A DNA stretch of 64,000 nucleotides, taken from NCBI GenBank assembly GCA_964035015.1, contig OZ035997.1:62428285-62492284 (forward strand). The letters are read 5' to 3'. A program made the translations under genes and the position numbers. Source of the stretch: Corallium rubrum (lineage: Eukaryota; Cnidaria; Anthozoa; Scleralcyonacea; Coralliidae). Below, in pieces: positions 21,366 to 31,845 of the stretch. The notes under the pieces were generated by a model, which saw only the letters and a list, made by a program, of their open reading frames with translations, had not been told where the DNA came from and searched no databases. Within the stretch, counting starts at the first letter, position 1; each line of letters starts with the position of its first letter.

Positions 21366-22552
21366 TATTTACCCCCGAGCCGGGCGACGGGCCGAAGGCC
21401 CGGAGCCCGGTGAGGGTGCTAATCTCGACACGCGTGGAGTACACGCGAAATTACACGCAAGTGGGAAAGAAATTCTGCGAGAAGTTTATATATATATATG
21501 TATATATATATCTATATATATGTTATCAAATCCACAACTTGCGCAGTTCGAATAGCAGGGTACTGGTAACTAATCCGTTAAATTATTCAAATTATTTAAA
21601 TTTACGTCAGCAAATTATAATTTATAAGTTCGGTTGGATTACAAAATAGTTTTTCAACGATCATGACGAAAGAAATCTTTGCCAGAAAAAATGGTTTCAG
21701 CTAAAATGTACATTAATATCACTATGAAAAAAGACCAAAGAAAGAAGGCTAACAAGAGATGTGGCAGCGAGAAAAAGACAACAATAAATACGACTTAAAA
21801 CCACTGGAAAAATCCCAAAAATTAATACGATAAAGACAGAAAACGATGCCGACCGAAATGTAACTGAAAGAAGAAGGATGTGTCCTGAAACTGTTCAAAG
21901 CCGGTAAAGAATTTTTCTCTGGTGTATTCTACATAACTCGAGAGGGAACAATGAAGAAATTTGAAACAAACGGCTTTTTAGATCATGAAGAGAACTGAAT
22001 GATGCCTTGTCATATTTATGTGTCAACAACGAAAAAAGTAAGAAACCACGAACGAGAAAAACAATCAGAAAAGAGTAGACTGAATTGGCAGTGTTTGTGG
22101 TCACAAAAGCAGAAGAAAGTTTAACGGTAGGAGATTCGTATTTAACAGTTTAGCTGAGGTAAAACAGAAGAAATCTTGAAAATGAAAATTAATATAAATA
22201 ATATATTGTCTAGAATTGTCTTTCAACGCTAGGATGTTGACATTGTGTGATTTGTGTCTTTTCTTGGCCACTGTTTATATATATTTTTGAATGAAAAGTT
22301 GTCATTTGGTACATCACGTTTTTGTTTTTTTTTAATATTGACATTGCATGTCCTTTTGGTGTGTCAATACCATAGAAATAATACACGACTGCAGATGGAC
22401 CTTGCTAGCCAATTTTCTGGATGTTTTCTGATCTGTGTTCATTAATACAACAAAAACAGAAATTAGGGGAGGGGTGGGGGGAGAAGGGGGGTTAAAAAAT
22501 GCATATAAAGCGGGCGAGGGGTTGTTGCGTTCATGTATTTCTAGTAGAAATA
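21366..22552 (+). mobile_element. Hairpin-ended repeat 'family C', copy 1
   Basis: Begins with a GC-rich hairpin (gccgggcgacgggccgaag ... cggagcccgg, about 21374-21410), then gagggtgctaatctcgac and acgcgtgga. A (TA)n tract follows (21486-21530), then about 900 bp of AT-rich non-coding DNA, a G-run block near 22465-22495 and the conserved end gttgttgcgttcatgtattt ctagt. Other copies: 39968-41048 plus 42596-42625 (reverse), 51020-52178 (forward), 56515-57490 (reverse). No transposase. The CTAGT end would fit a Helitron 3' terminus, but the flanking base and the other end do not, so the class is open. Confidence 0.65.
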
Positions 22553-22664
22553 TACCAAGCCGAAATTATGGTCCACAACGAGAAAATGTATAGAGTTTAT
22601 ATGGTCTATACAAACGGACCTAACCACAATATTATAATGAATAACTAGACGATATCGTTCTTAC

Positions 22665-22753
22665 CAAATAAGATCTTCTGGAAGATGCGAAGATGGCTCC
22701 CAAGTGCACGAATGTACAGACCAGCCCTTCCACTGTATAAGATATTTGTAATC
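22665..22753 (-). CDS. Isolated chromodomain exon
   Basis: 89 nt with acceptor caacag and donor gtaaga on the minus strand. The frame DYKYLIQWKGWSVHSCTWEP followed by SSHLPEDLI is a clear chromodomain core (Tyr-Leu-Ile-x-Trp-Lys-Gly-Trp, then Thr-Trp-Glu-Pro). It lies on the same strand as the acyltransferase gene, about 1 kb downstream of its exon 23738-23851, but does not fit that protein. It may be a fragment of a chromodomain-containing retroelement integrase or a lone exon of a host gene; no partner exons were seen. Confidence 0.5.
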
Positions 22754-22955
22754 CTGTTGGAACACAAATTAAAATTATATCAAGAATTAAAAAAAAAGCA
22801 CCCAAAAATCAAAAACAATGGCAATGCTACCATTCATGGAATGTGCAAAATGAATCCATGATTGATTTATTTCTCCATTGAAACTACATGCATGTCATTC
22901 ATTACGGCTTTATTCTTTATGTAGTTTCAGGAAAATATCTATAAATATAAATCTC

Positions 22956-23265
22956 GTTACTGTCGTGGCAACAGAAGCGTTCCTTAAAATATTGTTCAAT
23001 TATTTGCTCAAGTTGAACAATTCATTTGATGAAAATATTGCTAAACTTCCTGTTTTTAATATTGTTTTGAATTTGATTGGTGTTTGGCAAAAAATCCTTT
23101 TTCTTATTGGTTGTTCAAAAACCCAGAAACCAATCAAATTCAAAACAGGAAATTTGGCAAAATTTTCATCAAATGAATTGGTCGAACATATAATTAAACA
23201 GTTTGACAATCAAAAACAATAAATTGCAAAAATATTTTAGGAACGCTTCTATTGCCACGACAGTA
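22956..23265. mobile_element. Fully palindromic MITE, 310 bp
   Basis: Arms of about 150 bp pair along their length. The outer arms (gttactgtcgtggcaac ... at 22956 and its complement ending at 23265) and inner arms (caattcatttgatgaaaat near 23020 and its complement near 23165) share one centre near 23110. The two overlapping ORFs on opposite strands are mirror images of each other and are not genes. Confidence 0.75.
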
Positions 23266-23737
23266 ATTATACTGTTCAGATAAACAGCTACGAGCCGATG
23301 GAAGGAAAATATTTTAGTACTTACATTGCCACATTTCCGTCTTGAAACTAACCGTTCAACGTCAAAAAATCTTGATCTTGGACAGTATAACTTTTTATCT
23401 CTGACGTAATAGACATCTGCTGTCGAAGAGCTATGTAAGACAGCATAGTCAACATGTTCCCTCTTCCTCCTAACTTGTTTCGTCATCTTGAAACAGTATA
23501 AAGAGTATGCGTAGAACAGCAGCAGGTCATAGTTATCGCTGGCGCAACAGCTGCAGGTCACTGTTATCGCAGGCGCAAATGTCTCTGATTTCTGGTAATG
23601 CTAAAAATTTTCAACAAGTTACAGGTGTAGTGTTTTTAAGTAACACACCAAAATAATACATATGTGTAAATAAACACCCTAATTCTTCTTACATTATACA
23701 AAAGTTCCAGCTAAGCTTGAACTAAATAAAATTTTAC
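23266..23737. other. Intronic stretch, nothing recognised
   Basis: An open minus frame (23169-23561) overlaps the palindrome and shows no known motif (a Cys-rich start, MTCSCCASDNYDLLLFYAYS). It is not supported as a gene. Confidence 0.3.
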
Positions 23738-23851
23738 CTCGTTTCCCCATAAACAGGGCTGCAATTCTTGTCTGCAATTATGCTTGCTGTTGTCATAATA
23801 CTAGCCAGTACAATAATACTTGCAAAGGCTAAAAATGGTTTAAATCCATAC
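23738..23851 (-). CDS. NRF-6-like acyltransferase, exon with a transmembrane segment
   Basis: 114 nt. Acceptor ttacag adjoins 23851; donor gtaaaa follows 23738. The first base completes the Arg codon split with exon 42953-43035, and the last two bases (AG) are completed by the first base of exon 9845-9983. It encodes YGFKPFLAFASIIVLASIMT then TASIIADKNCSPVYGET, i.e. a short cytosolic start, a membrane helix and an extracellular/luminal loop. It is flanked by introns of about 19.1 kb upstream and 13.8 kb downstream, both full of transposable elements. Confidence 0.85.
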
Positions 23852-25050
23852 CTGTAAAAAGTACTGATGTTAATAACTGAATTGCTTGACTTTTAATAAG
23901 GCCTCTTATACAACCCAGGGGCGGATCTAGGCCCGAATTTATGGTGGAGTCCCCATGGAAAATCTCTGAAGGAGTCTCTGGAACGGCATTTTTCGCAAGC
24001 TGACAGTCACTTTGAAAAAAAAAGCTAAAGTTTTAAAGTGTATATTTTGTTGCGGATTTAATCTATCAGGATAAAGCCATGCAAAATAACTTTAAAGGAC
24101 AATTTGGCAATATATCATTTATTAGTTATATGCCAAATACTACATTTAGATTTAGAGCAAATAACTAAAAAATCACTGAATCAAAATTTAAGTTACCAGA
24201 AGACTAAATAATTAATCAATATAATGATGATAAGCTTCTAAAAGCCAAGGAGAGCAATGCTAATGATATTGTTATACATCACCAGGAATCATATTACCGG
24301 AATTATTATTCGGCAGTTTGTGTCGAAACTGCCGTGTATTGAAAAAAACAAAAGGCCAAGGATAGTCGAGGCAACTAAACAAAACTCTACAGCGTCGTGC
24401 CCTAACATTGTGCAATATTACGCAAAACTAAAGCAAAAGGAGCATTGATAAAATACATCCATCATCCAGTTTGAATAATTCACGATAGAGACTTAACGTG
24501 AACTCACTGACCGAGACGACTAAATAGAAATATACCCATTACAAACTTACGGGAGAGCATCTACGGTTCTAGACTTAGCAGGAATGTATGCCTTCTTGGG
24601 GAAATTTCCTGCACGGTCAATCTATACAACTACAAGCATCGACATGTGCTTTCCAGAGCGCATTGTACTGACACGTTTTCATCATATTTAAAAAACTCAG
24701 TATTGACTCTGTTTCAACTTTCAAGCATAGCAAAGCCTACACGTTTAATCTCAACTGTCAAGTTGAGTACAGCTTATTCAAGCGAGAGCGCTGAAAATAA
24801 TCCTGTGCCTGCCAATCGGAACAACTGACCGCTTATAAAGGACGTCAAATAATTTACTTCAGACCTAGTTGCATTGTCTTTGACGAATCAGCGCTCGTCA
24901 TTCCGACGTATTTTAGCCATTGTGCTATACAATCAGTGTTCTCGCGTAACGTGAGTTTTATATCTCCGAGAGTGGACAAATTATCCTGTAATCTCGTACC
25001 AAGCTTAAACGTGGCAAACCCGGCGCATATTGTGCCTCGAAAGTACAAAC
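23852..25050. other. Intronic stretch, nothing recognised
   Basis: Only short ORFs without motifs (24257-24448, 24646-24828, 24854-25048 minus). A decayed gggcggatctaggcccg phrase near 23921 resembles a MITE end, but no partner was found. Confidence 0.3.
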
Positions 25051-25120
25051 TATTTTATTCTGGCTACCGCCAGACGATTTTATTCACCTCTGGGGAAGCC
25101 CCCGGACAGGAATGAGTTAA
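25051..25120 (+). mobile_element. Truncated copy of the 93-bp TTAA MITE
   Basis: The sequence tattttattctggctaccgc through cggacaggaatgagTTAA is the 3' two thirds of the MITE that occurs twice at 31641-31845. The 5' third is missing. Confidence 0.65.
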
Positions 25121-25658
25121 AATCCAAAAAAGCGCACACTGATTTTATTTGATTGTAGTTTAAAGTTTCAAAGTTTCAAGACAGTCATGGCCAGTCATGC
25201 ATTTAATTAACAGAACATTTTACCTTAGTAGCTTGATGTGTTTGACGTATATTAAATCTGCCGCAGCAACCCCTTACAGCGTCCATCTGAATTTTTAATT
25301 AATGTTTATACACAATTTTTGTGGCAAAATTTTGGGTGACGGAAAGTCCAGTTCTGAATGTAAGGACCCTCCGAAAACGGGAGGAACAAAGTCGGAGTGA
25401 GAGTAAGGGCCCTAGCACTCCTGTTCAATCGGACCTTGCCCTCATGTCCGGGCGTGGGCTTCATCGTGAGGGAAGTGTGGCATACAGGACACCTCTTCCC
25501 GCCCCAAAAACATTTTCATTGATAAATGACAATTACTTATTTTTCATGTAATATTATTGTACTACACTGATAAGTTCTTGTTTTTCTTAAAGCTAACTAG
25601 TATAAATTTAGTTTTTTACATCAAATAATCCTGCTGATTGATTTGCCACGCATTTATT

Positions 25659-25802
<144 letters not shown>

Positions 25803-26154
25803 GATCGTCTTTGTAATTTAGCAGTGGCAAATCAAATAAATAAATAAATAAGTTGTTTGGAAGGGAGGTGGTGGGAAAACTTTTTTCTCCTTTACTTTGT
25901 GTTACTTTGACTATACAATATCAGAGTAACTTACTCCAGGAAAGTAGATGCGCGAATGGTCGGAGTAACTAATGGCATACCCAGGATTAGTGCTTAGTTG
26001 TGTGGTGCCTTTGTTATAACACAGACAAAGGATGTATTCTTAGTACAATGGGTTGTTTGTGTACGCGATAGTCATGTACAGACTGTCAGCTAAGCACGTG
26101 ATGACTTCGTGCACAGCACAGACTCAAATTGATATATCATTAACTATAATTTAT

Positions 26155-26945
26155 CCCCGAGCCGGGCGTAGGGCCGAAGGCCCGGAGCCCGGTGAGGCTG
26201 CTAATCTCGACATGCGTGGAGTCCACTTTGCACGCGTGTTAAAATGCGAATCAGTTTGAGCGATCTGAATATTTGTATATAAAAATATGTGTGGACGGAC
26301 CCCACGCGCGGTGAAGATTGTGGGGCACTGGAAACAATATAGTTCTTGACAAAAAAGATTTGAAAAAGACTGATTTGAACTAATATATTATTCTTGACAA
26401 AAAGACTTGAGAAAGGAGTTTTTGGGATACGTACATCCTTTTCAAAAGAACAGAAACAAATCAACGTTTACGTATAAAGTCTTGACTACGTACTTCAAGG
26501 ACACACAAAATATAAAACAAAATTAACAGTGATAGATGTAAACAGGGAAACTCGAACAGTTTTGCTACTAAGTGTTCGTGATTACGGAGAGCGACTGCTC
26601 TACATTTTTACCCTAGCTTAAACTTTTCGGCCTTTATCTTCGTTGGTTTTCTATTTTGACTATTTCTTTATCCTTCTTTCGAGTTTTGGTTTGACGGGTT
26701 TCCTTTATCATATCCATTGCATGTTTTCCCTTGCCAATGCCCGTTACGTTGTATTTTTTACCTGTGGCTGCCGTCTTATCTCCTTTTAAACAGTTTTCTT
26801 ATTGTAAAACTACATATGACTTAGCGGTTATTTATAATTTAGCATAAAAAATGGAGGAATATTTTTTCTTTTGTAAAACGTACAAACGCTGTTGAAATAT
26901 CTATTAACATGTATGTGAAAACATTTTCAGCAATTCAGATTTCGA
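26155..26945. mobile_element. Hairpin-ended repeat, rearranged family B copy
   Basis: Starts with the GC-rich hairpin (cgagccgggcgtagggccga ..., about 26156-26195) followed by gctgctaatctcgacatgcgtgga. From about 26430 it contains the family B sequence, but with its middle segment (about 26497-26700) in the opposite orientation relative to its two ends when compared with 1-600. Also contains two related blocks, ttcttgacaaaaa(a)gactt-like, at 26342 and 26392. Confidence 0.6.
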
Positions 26946-26997
26946 AATGAAAATTTGTTTTTTAAATAGTTTAAAGGAAATTTTTGTTATATTAGTA

Positions 26998-27559
26998 ACC
27001 CTATCCAGACTGGGCTTTTTTTTACTTCTGGGACTGGGGGGGGGGGGGGGGGGGTGCCCGCGGCCAATATCTCCTGAACCATTTGGTGTATTCCGACGAA
27101 ACTTTTACAGGTGGATGGTTTGCCTTGTTCAAGTATGTGTCACACTTATGTTGTCATGGCGACAAATTATGACGTCATTATGACGTCATTAATTGCAAAC
27201 ACCCAGGATTTTTAGAATTTCCAAAAAAAATTTTCTTATTGTTTTGTTAACATAAAAAAGGTAGTATATCAAAAAAATAGTTTCTCTTTATTAAAAAGTG
27301 GTTACTTTATTGTAACTATTATAAAAGCAAGCATAATAAAAATTGTCGGCTGAAATTTAGTGTTGGTAGGTGTTCACGACTCCGCTGTAACTTTTTTTGG
27401 AGTAATATTTTTTCACCAAATTTTCCACATATAAAGCCCATACATATTTAGGAAAAGTCATAAAATTTCAGAACCACACCTGTAATGGTTTAGGAGATAT
27501 TAACCTTTAAATTCAGCGCGGGCACTCCCCCCCCCCCCCCCCCCCAGTCTGGATAGGGT
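26998..27559. mobile_element. MITE with 17-bp TIRs accctatccagactggg
   Basis: The left end is accctatccagactggg at 26998-27014, and the reverse complement ends at 27559. The flanks are TA-rich, so a TA target is likely but not certain. Next to the TIRs lie a G-run (27037-27054) and a C-run (27527-27545), themselves complementary. Non-coding inside. Confidence 0.7.
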
Positions 27560-27736
27560 ATAAATTTAAAATACCATAAATGAATATAGCCGCGGCAGCC
27601 AGCCTGCCAGGCAGTTTGAGCAGTTTTCAAAATGCAAATATTTTTTAGATGCCAAGCAATGTTCTTTGTAAACATGCCGGGAAGAAAGAACTGTAAAGTC
27701 TAACCCTAAAATTTAATAAAATCCTGACGCCTACTT

Positions 27737-27796
27737 CAGTAGTGTGGTGGTAACATCGTCGGTTTGCACGCGAACGAGATCGCGATCAAATCCTGG
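27737..27796 (+). repeat. Decayed tRNA-Val-like segment
   Basis: gtagtgtggtggtaacatc (box A-like), ttgcacgcgaac (anticodon-arm-like) and gatcaaatcctgg (box B-like) follow the order of a tRNA-Val, but stems are broken. It is likely a SINE head or tRNA relic rather than a gene. Confidence 0.3.
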
Positions 27797-27949
27797 ATGC
27801 AAACGTGCAATTTTCTTCATCTCAATATATTTTACGAAATATCATCCTTAAATTTTTCTTTGTTATTTGTGGCATTTTTCTTCAAAAAAATAGAGTGTTT
27901 TTTTTATTTCAAATATTCTACCATAATTAAAACTATATTTTCCTCGTTC

Positions 27950-28055
27950 CAACAGGAGTAGATATTTCCAGGCCTCCAATAAAAAAGAGCGCAAGGGGGA
28001 GTTGCTGTAAAATCGTGCGAGGGGTTATTGCATTTATATATTTCTAGTATAAACT
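27950..28055 (+). repeat. 3' end fragment of hairpin-ended family C
   Basis: Contains gcgcaagggggagttgc, then gaggggttattgcatttata and tttctagta, matching the conserved end of family C copies at 22552 and 52178. Confidence 0.5.
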
Positions 28056-28439
28056 ATAAATGGCCACTAAAAATTTACATATATTTTGATGTTTGGATAT
28101 ATATGCGTTTCAGCTCCTGTTTGGCTATATCTCTTAGCTGATCTAGTAAAACACCTAGCTTGGGTAGGCTACATCCAAATCATTAGCCTTTCTGGAGAAT
28201 AACTCAGTATGCTGCTTGGCTATATCGTACGCTCTCTTAAAACGTGCGTACGGAACTGGTTTCGGTCTTTTGTCGTTCATTCCTATAATATTATAGGTTA
28301 TTTTATTTTTACTATCCAAACCCATGCACATCTCGCATTACAGTGTAAGCTGACGGTTCAATCCAGCCGTCACCGAGCGACTGGATGGAATTTTCTTTTG
28401 CGGAGACACCATCATGTCCCCATAATTGATGTTTTCTCC

Positions 28440-28655
28440 TTCCGCCTCATTCTCCTCCTCTTCCTCTTCCTCTTTTTCATTCTCTTCCTCTTTTTCCTCC
28501 TCTTCCTCTTTCTCCTCCTCTTCCTCTTTCTCCTCCTATTTCTCCTCTTCCTCTTTCTCCTATTTCTCCTCTTTCTCCTCCTCCTCTTTCTCCTCCTATT
28601 TCTCCTCTCCTATTTCTCCTCCTCCTCTTCCTCCTCCTCTTCCTCCTCCTCTTCC
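28440..28655. repeat. Pyrimidine microsatellite (TCCTCYTYC)n
   Basis: About 215 bp of ctcctcttcctcttt-type repeats, the same composition as the core of the foldback element at 33195. Possibly a small seed or relic of that type of core. Confidence 0.9.
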
Positions 28656-28690
28656 GCGGATGTTTTCGCCTTCCGCCATTTGTACGATCT

Positions 28691-29086
28691 TCATAACTTC
28701 ATAATATTAGTCACGATGATGTCCCGGAATTTAGATTTGACCAGTTCCTTGTCAACTAACAGTTTCCTCGCCCATGCACTTTCTTTATGGACAGACTTAT
28801 TTCTCATCCAGTCTGATTCTCCAGGGCGTTCCTTTACTAAGCCATGGGACACTTCGCCTGCCTTCCTATCGACCGATACAATGTGTGGATCATATACTGT
28901 GTTGTTACTGATTGGTTCACGCAAAACTTTCATCTTCGGCTTTGCACCAGTCACGAGGTACCGTTCAATGTCTTCTATGGGGTATTGACTGAGCATATCA
29001 ACGAGTCCATCCTTATTGGCTTCGTTGTAAGCAGCTAGATTTCTGGCATGCTTTTGTGAATGTTTATGGAGCCACGAGATTGACAT
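28691..29086 (-). CDS. Hypothetical ORF, 131 codons, unrecognised
   Basis: An uninterrupted frame with a protein-like composition (DGLVDMLSQYPIEDIERYLV, then VYDPHIVSVDRKAGEVSHG, then many Lys/Arg/Glu). It is the first of a series of minus-strand segments reaching to 30730 and may be one piece of a decayed multi-segment gene or element. The family is not recognised. Confidence 0.4.
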   Translation of the reverse strand: MSISWLHKHSQKHARNLAAYNEANKDGLVDMLSQYPIEDIERYLVTGAKPKMKVLREPISNNTVYDPHIVSVDRKAGEVSHGLVKERPGESDWMRNKSVHKESAWARKLLVDKELVKSKFRDIIVTNIMKL

Positions 29087-29144
29087 CGGATACTAACGGT
29101 TGCATAGATGACAATACCATTTAGCTTTTGCCATATATTTTGCA

Positions 29145-29270
29145 CGGGACGGCACCGCACCCACCGCACCGGACCGCACGGCACCGCACGGCACCGCACC
29201 GCACCGCACCGCACCGCACCGCACCGCACCGTACCGTACCGTACTGTACCGTGTACTGTACTATACTATA

Positions 29271-29308
<38 letters not shown>
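29145..29308. repeat. (ACCGC)n pentamer array running into (TA)n
   Basis: gcaccgcaccgcacc repeats at 29150-29240 decay through accgtaccgt into a TA tract at about 29270-29308. The Thr/Ala/His/Arg ORF over it is an artefact. Confidence 0.9.
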
Positions 29309-29312
<4 letters not shown>

Positions 29313-29457
29313 TCGTTGGCAGCTTATTTGTCGCGATCCCAGCCAAGCTCTCGGTATGCCACAGTATGCAAGCGTATTTCCCCTTTTTCATATCGCTTGG
29401 CTGCCTTAATAATGGGAAATTTACTCTCGAGCATAGACGGATTACGTAAGTCCTTAC

Positions 29458-29661
29458 TTACTTACTTACTTGTCTATCGTTTCTGTGCACATACGAGTAA
29501 TATTTTCTCCATCCAACGGCGATATGAATGAATGCTTTTTTCCCGTAGCCAGGCGGTTTCATCCATTCATCCATTTCGGCAATAAATAGATACAGTGACC
29601 ATTGACCGCCTTTTAGGCCAACAAAATAGCCATTCGCCAGGAACTTGTCTTTCTTTTGCAA
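29458..29661 (-). pseudogene. ORF fragment, same decayed cluster
   Basis: 67 codons including FVGLKGGQWSLYLFIAEMDE and PPGYGKKAFIHIAVGWRKYY. It has the look of real protein. Family not recognised, but the same wording seems familiar from multi-copy cnidarian genes. Its start codon overlaps no clear signal. Confidence 0.35.
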
Positions 29662-29811
29662 TCAAAGCAGTACGCTATATCAGTCCTCTTACATTAATAA
29701 GATAAACTATAAGTGTAAACAGATTATCAATTACAGGGTCATAATATCAAATGCTTCGTCGTTGCTGTAGTAATTATATTTGAAGTTTATCATAGCTTTG
29801 GTGCTTGTAAG

Positions 29812-29818
<7 letters not shown>

Positions 29819-29877
<59 letters not shown>
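29819..29877. repeat. (AT)n microsatellite
   Basis: About 29 AT units, no associated gene. Confidence 0.95.
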
Positions 29878-29878
<1 letters not shown>

Positions 29879-30322
29879 TATAGTGAAGATTATCTTTTTA
29901 GGTATCTTATGATGCGTTTATAAACCTATGCTTTTTACTTTGTTTAACAACTAGCAATGGAAAATGATCTGCTTCTCACTGTTAACAACATTAGTTCTAA
30001 GTAGGATACCCTTCAGTTTGTCACATTGGTCTCCGTTGAGCTGTATAACGCCATCCAGTGTGTGGCCTCCTGTTCATATGCTCCGTTTCAGCAGTTTATA
30101 GAATTCGCTTATATTGACAGACGTATCCCCTAAGCCTTTGATATTTGTCCAGCATTTCTTTTCCTTCTCTGAGTAACACGTATATGGGTAATAACTGGTT
30201 CCCAACTTGATGTTACTATCACCAAAGTCGAAATCAAGAATACTCTTTCATTATGCTACGTTCCGATGGATCCATTTCTTGTGAATAGCTAGAGTATAAT
30301 TCATCCGTTTTAAACATTCGAT

Positions 30323-30730
30323 TCAGCATCTCTCACACTTAATCATAAAACTCAACATAGTATAGGCATCAATCGCTCTGCGTACGGTATCATAATCGTC
30401 ACTCACTATCGTTTTATTGCTAATATTTTTGACCCTGTGTAAGTACTTACGTTGGTTATCAGAGAGCACACCATTTCCATTTCCGTATGGCGTTTGCAAT
30501 TCGGTGGCGAATCCGCTGTGATGTTTGTTTGGATTCAAAATGGAAATATCAGGTTGTCCACCTAAGTAGCTCTTCTCATATGCGTCTGGCCGTTTCGAAG
30601 TACTGTTCCTACAATTCACCGAGACCTGGGGCTGTCACAACTTGTTTATGGAGACGAGGAATGTATTTCACTATTTTATAGAGTAGATCAGTCTTTCTGA
30701 TTGATGGTAATACTTCGCCCAATCTAGAAA
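30323..30730 (-). pseudogene. Decayed nuclease-like gene fragment (VRR-NUC-like)
   Basis: The 98-codon frame 30323-30619 contains GGQPDISILNPNKHHSGFAT followed by ELQTPYGNGNGVLSDNQ and SDDYDTVRRAI, ending MIKCERC. The order Gln-Pro-Asp ... Glu-x-(Lys/Gln) ... is that of PD-(D/E)xK/VRR-NUC nucleases; the expected Lys is Gln here. Upstream (to about 30730) another frame continues as KIVKYIPRLHKQVVTAPGLG, interrupted by a stop. The terminal Cys pair could start a zinc finger that is now cut off. It is probably part of a mobile element of unknown type. Confidence 0.45.
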
Positions 30731-31140
30731 CTTCTCAGCTGTCTTAAGTTTGCTACCAAATACAAGCTTGTAAACCCCAGGCTCATATATGAAGAGCTAC
30801 TTGACTGATTGTTAGAAGGGGTGGGTAGGCTACCCACACTGTTGATATCACTGAATTTTCCGTCTATTCTGTTGGGGGCCTGGAAATAGGCTACTGAGCC
30901 TGGCGTGAAAAGCTTGTCAAAATATTTACAGTTCTTTCATTCTATGTTTACAAAAAACATAGCTACAGCATCTGAAAACATTTTTCAAAAACATTGAATT
31001 GATTGAAAACTACTCAAACAACTATACCTGGCTGGCTGCCTCGGCTATATTAATTTATGGCGTACCAACTTCCTTTAAACTATTTAAAAAACAAATCAAA
31101 TACAAATAAGCTACGTTAAGTCACAAGAGTAGATAACCCC
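30731..31140. other. Intronic stretch, nothing recognised
   Basis: No ORF, RNA or repeat recognised before the C-run that begins the second foldback element. Confidence 0.4.
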
Positions 31141-31194
31141 CCCCCCCCCCCCATATAGCGTATCAAAGGGATGCCGCCTCATTAATATTCAACG

Positions 31195-31259
31195 TGAGTC
31201 ACGCACCGTGACTCACGCACGACTCACGTATGAGTCACGCATGACTCAAGCATGACTCA
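31195..31259. promoter_or_regulatory. Cluster of five AP-1/bZIP-like TGASTCA motifs
   Basis: Perfect TGA(G/C)TCA heptamers at 31195, 31209, 31231, 31242 and 31253, plus a partial one at 31220, all within 65 bp near the tip of the left arm. The opposite arm has two perfect ones near 38300-38330 and decayed ones between. It could be a bZIP-binding array or simply a minisatellite with an approximately 11-14-bp period. Confidence 0.4.
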
Positions 31260-31640
31260 CGTTCTTTGCAAGGAATTAAAGATGCGTACAGTAAACTTAA
31301 CAAAATAGACGTTCTTTATAAGGAAATTGATAGCGACACTTTATATTTTTTTATCTGAAACCTTGTTTGGAGTAATATTGAGAGTTTTGAACAGCCTAAG
31401 TGTCTGAATTGGCAGAGATAACGTATAGAATGGATTTATAGCATTCGAGAATATCATATTAGTTTAGAACCTAAATGATCAAACAGACTTATACACGTTT
31501 GGTGGCAATAAGTGTTAACAATTTTAGAGAGTTATCGTTTACTTTGGCCTAGTTTGTAGAGGAACGAAACAGATATGGATAGAGACCGTTTTTTGTTATC
31601 TTAAACCTGGTTTGGAGGAATATAGCGGGTTTTCGGTTAA

Positions 31641-31845
31641 CTCTTTCTTGTCCGAATTGGTCTTTAGTATTTTATTCTGGCTAACGCCAGACGATTTTAT
31701 GCACCTCTGGGGAAGCCCCCGGACAGGAATGAGTTATAAACTATCTCTTTAACTCTTTCTTGTCCGAATTGGTCTTTAGTATTTTATTCTGGCTAACGCC
31801 AGACGATTTTATTCACCTCTTGGGAAGCCCCCGGACAGGAATGAG
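31641..31845. mobile_element. Tandem pair of 93-bp TTAA MITEs in the left arm
   Basis: Two near-identical units at 31641-31733 and 31753-31845 start ctctttcttgtccgaattgg and end cggacaggaatgag, separated by a 19-bp spacer that includes TTAA. The pair sits between TTAA at 31637-31640 and TTAA at 31846-31849. The uninterrupted arm in element A reads ggTTAAgtaatctgag near 1762, which is the empty site. The TTAA target points to piggyBac-type mobilisation. Confidence 0.75.

Noticed and set aside
22540..22560. CTAGT as a Helitron 3' terminus for family C
   Set aside because: The base after it is mostly A rather than T, there is no hairpin just upstream, and the opposite end does not begin with TC after an A; left as unproven.
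22878..23222. Two overlapping ORFs on opposite strands
   Set aside because: They are mirror images produced by the palindromic MITE 22956-23265.
29035..29310. Arg/His/Thr-rich ORFs
   Set aside because: Translations of the (ACCGC)n pentamer and the following TA tract.
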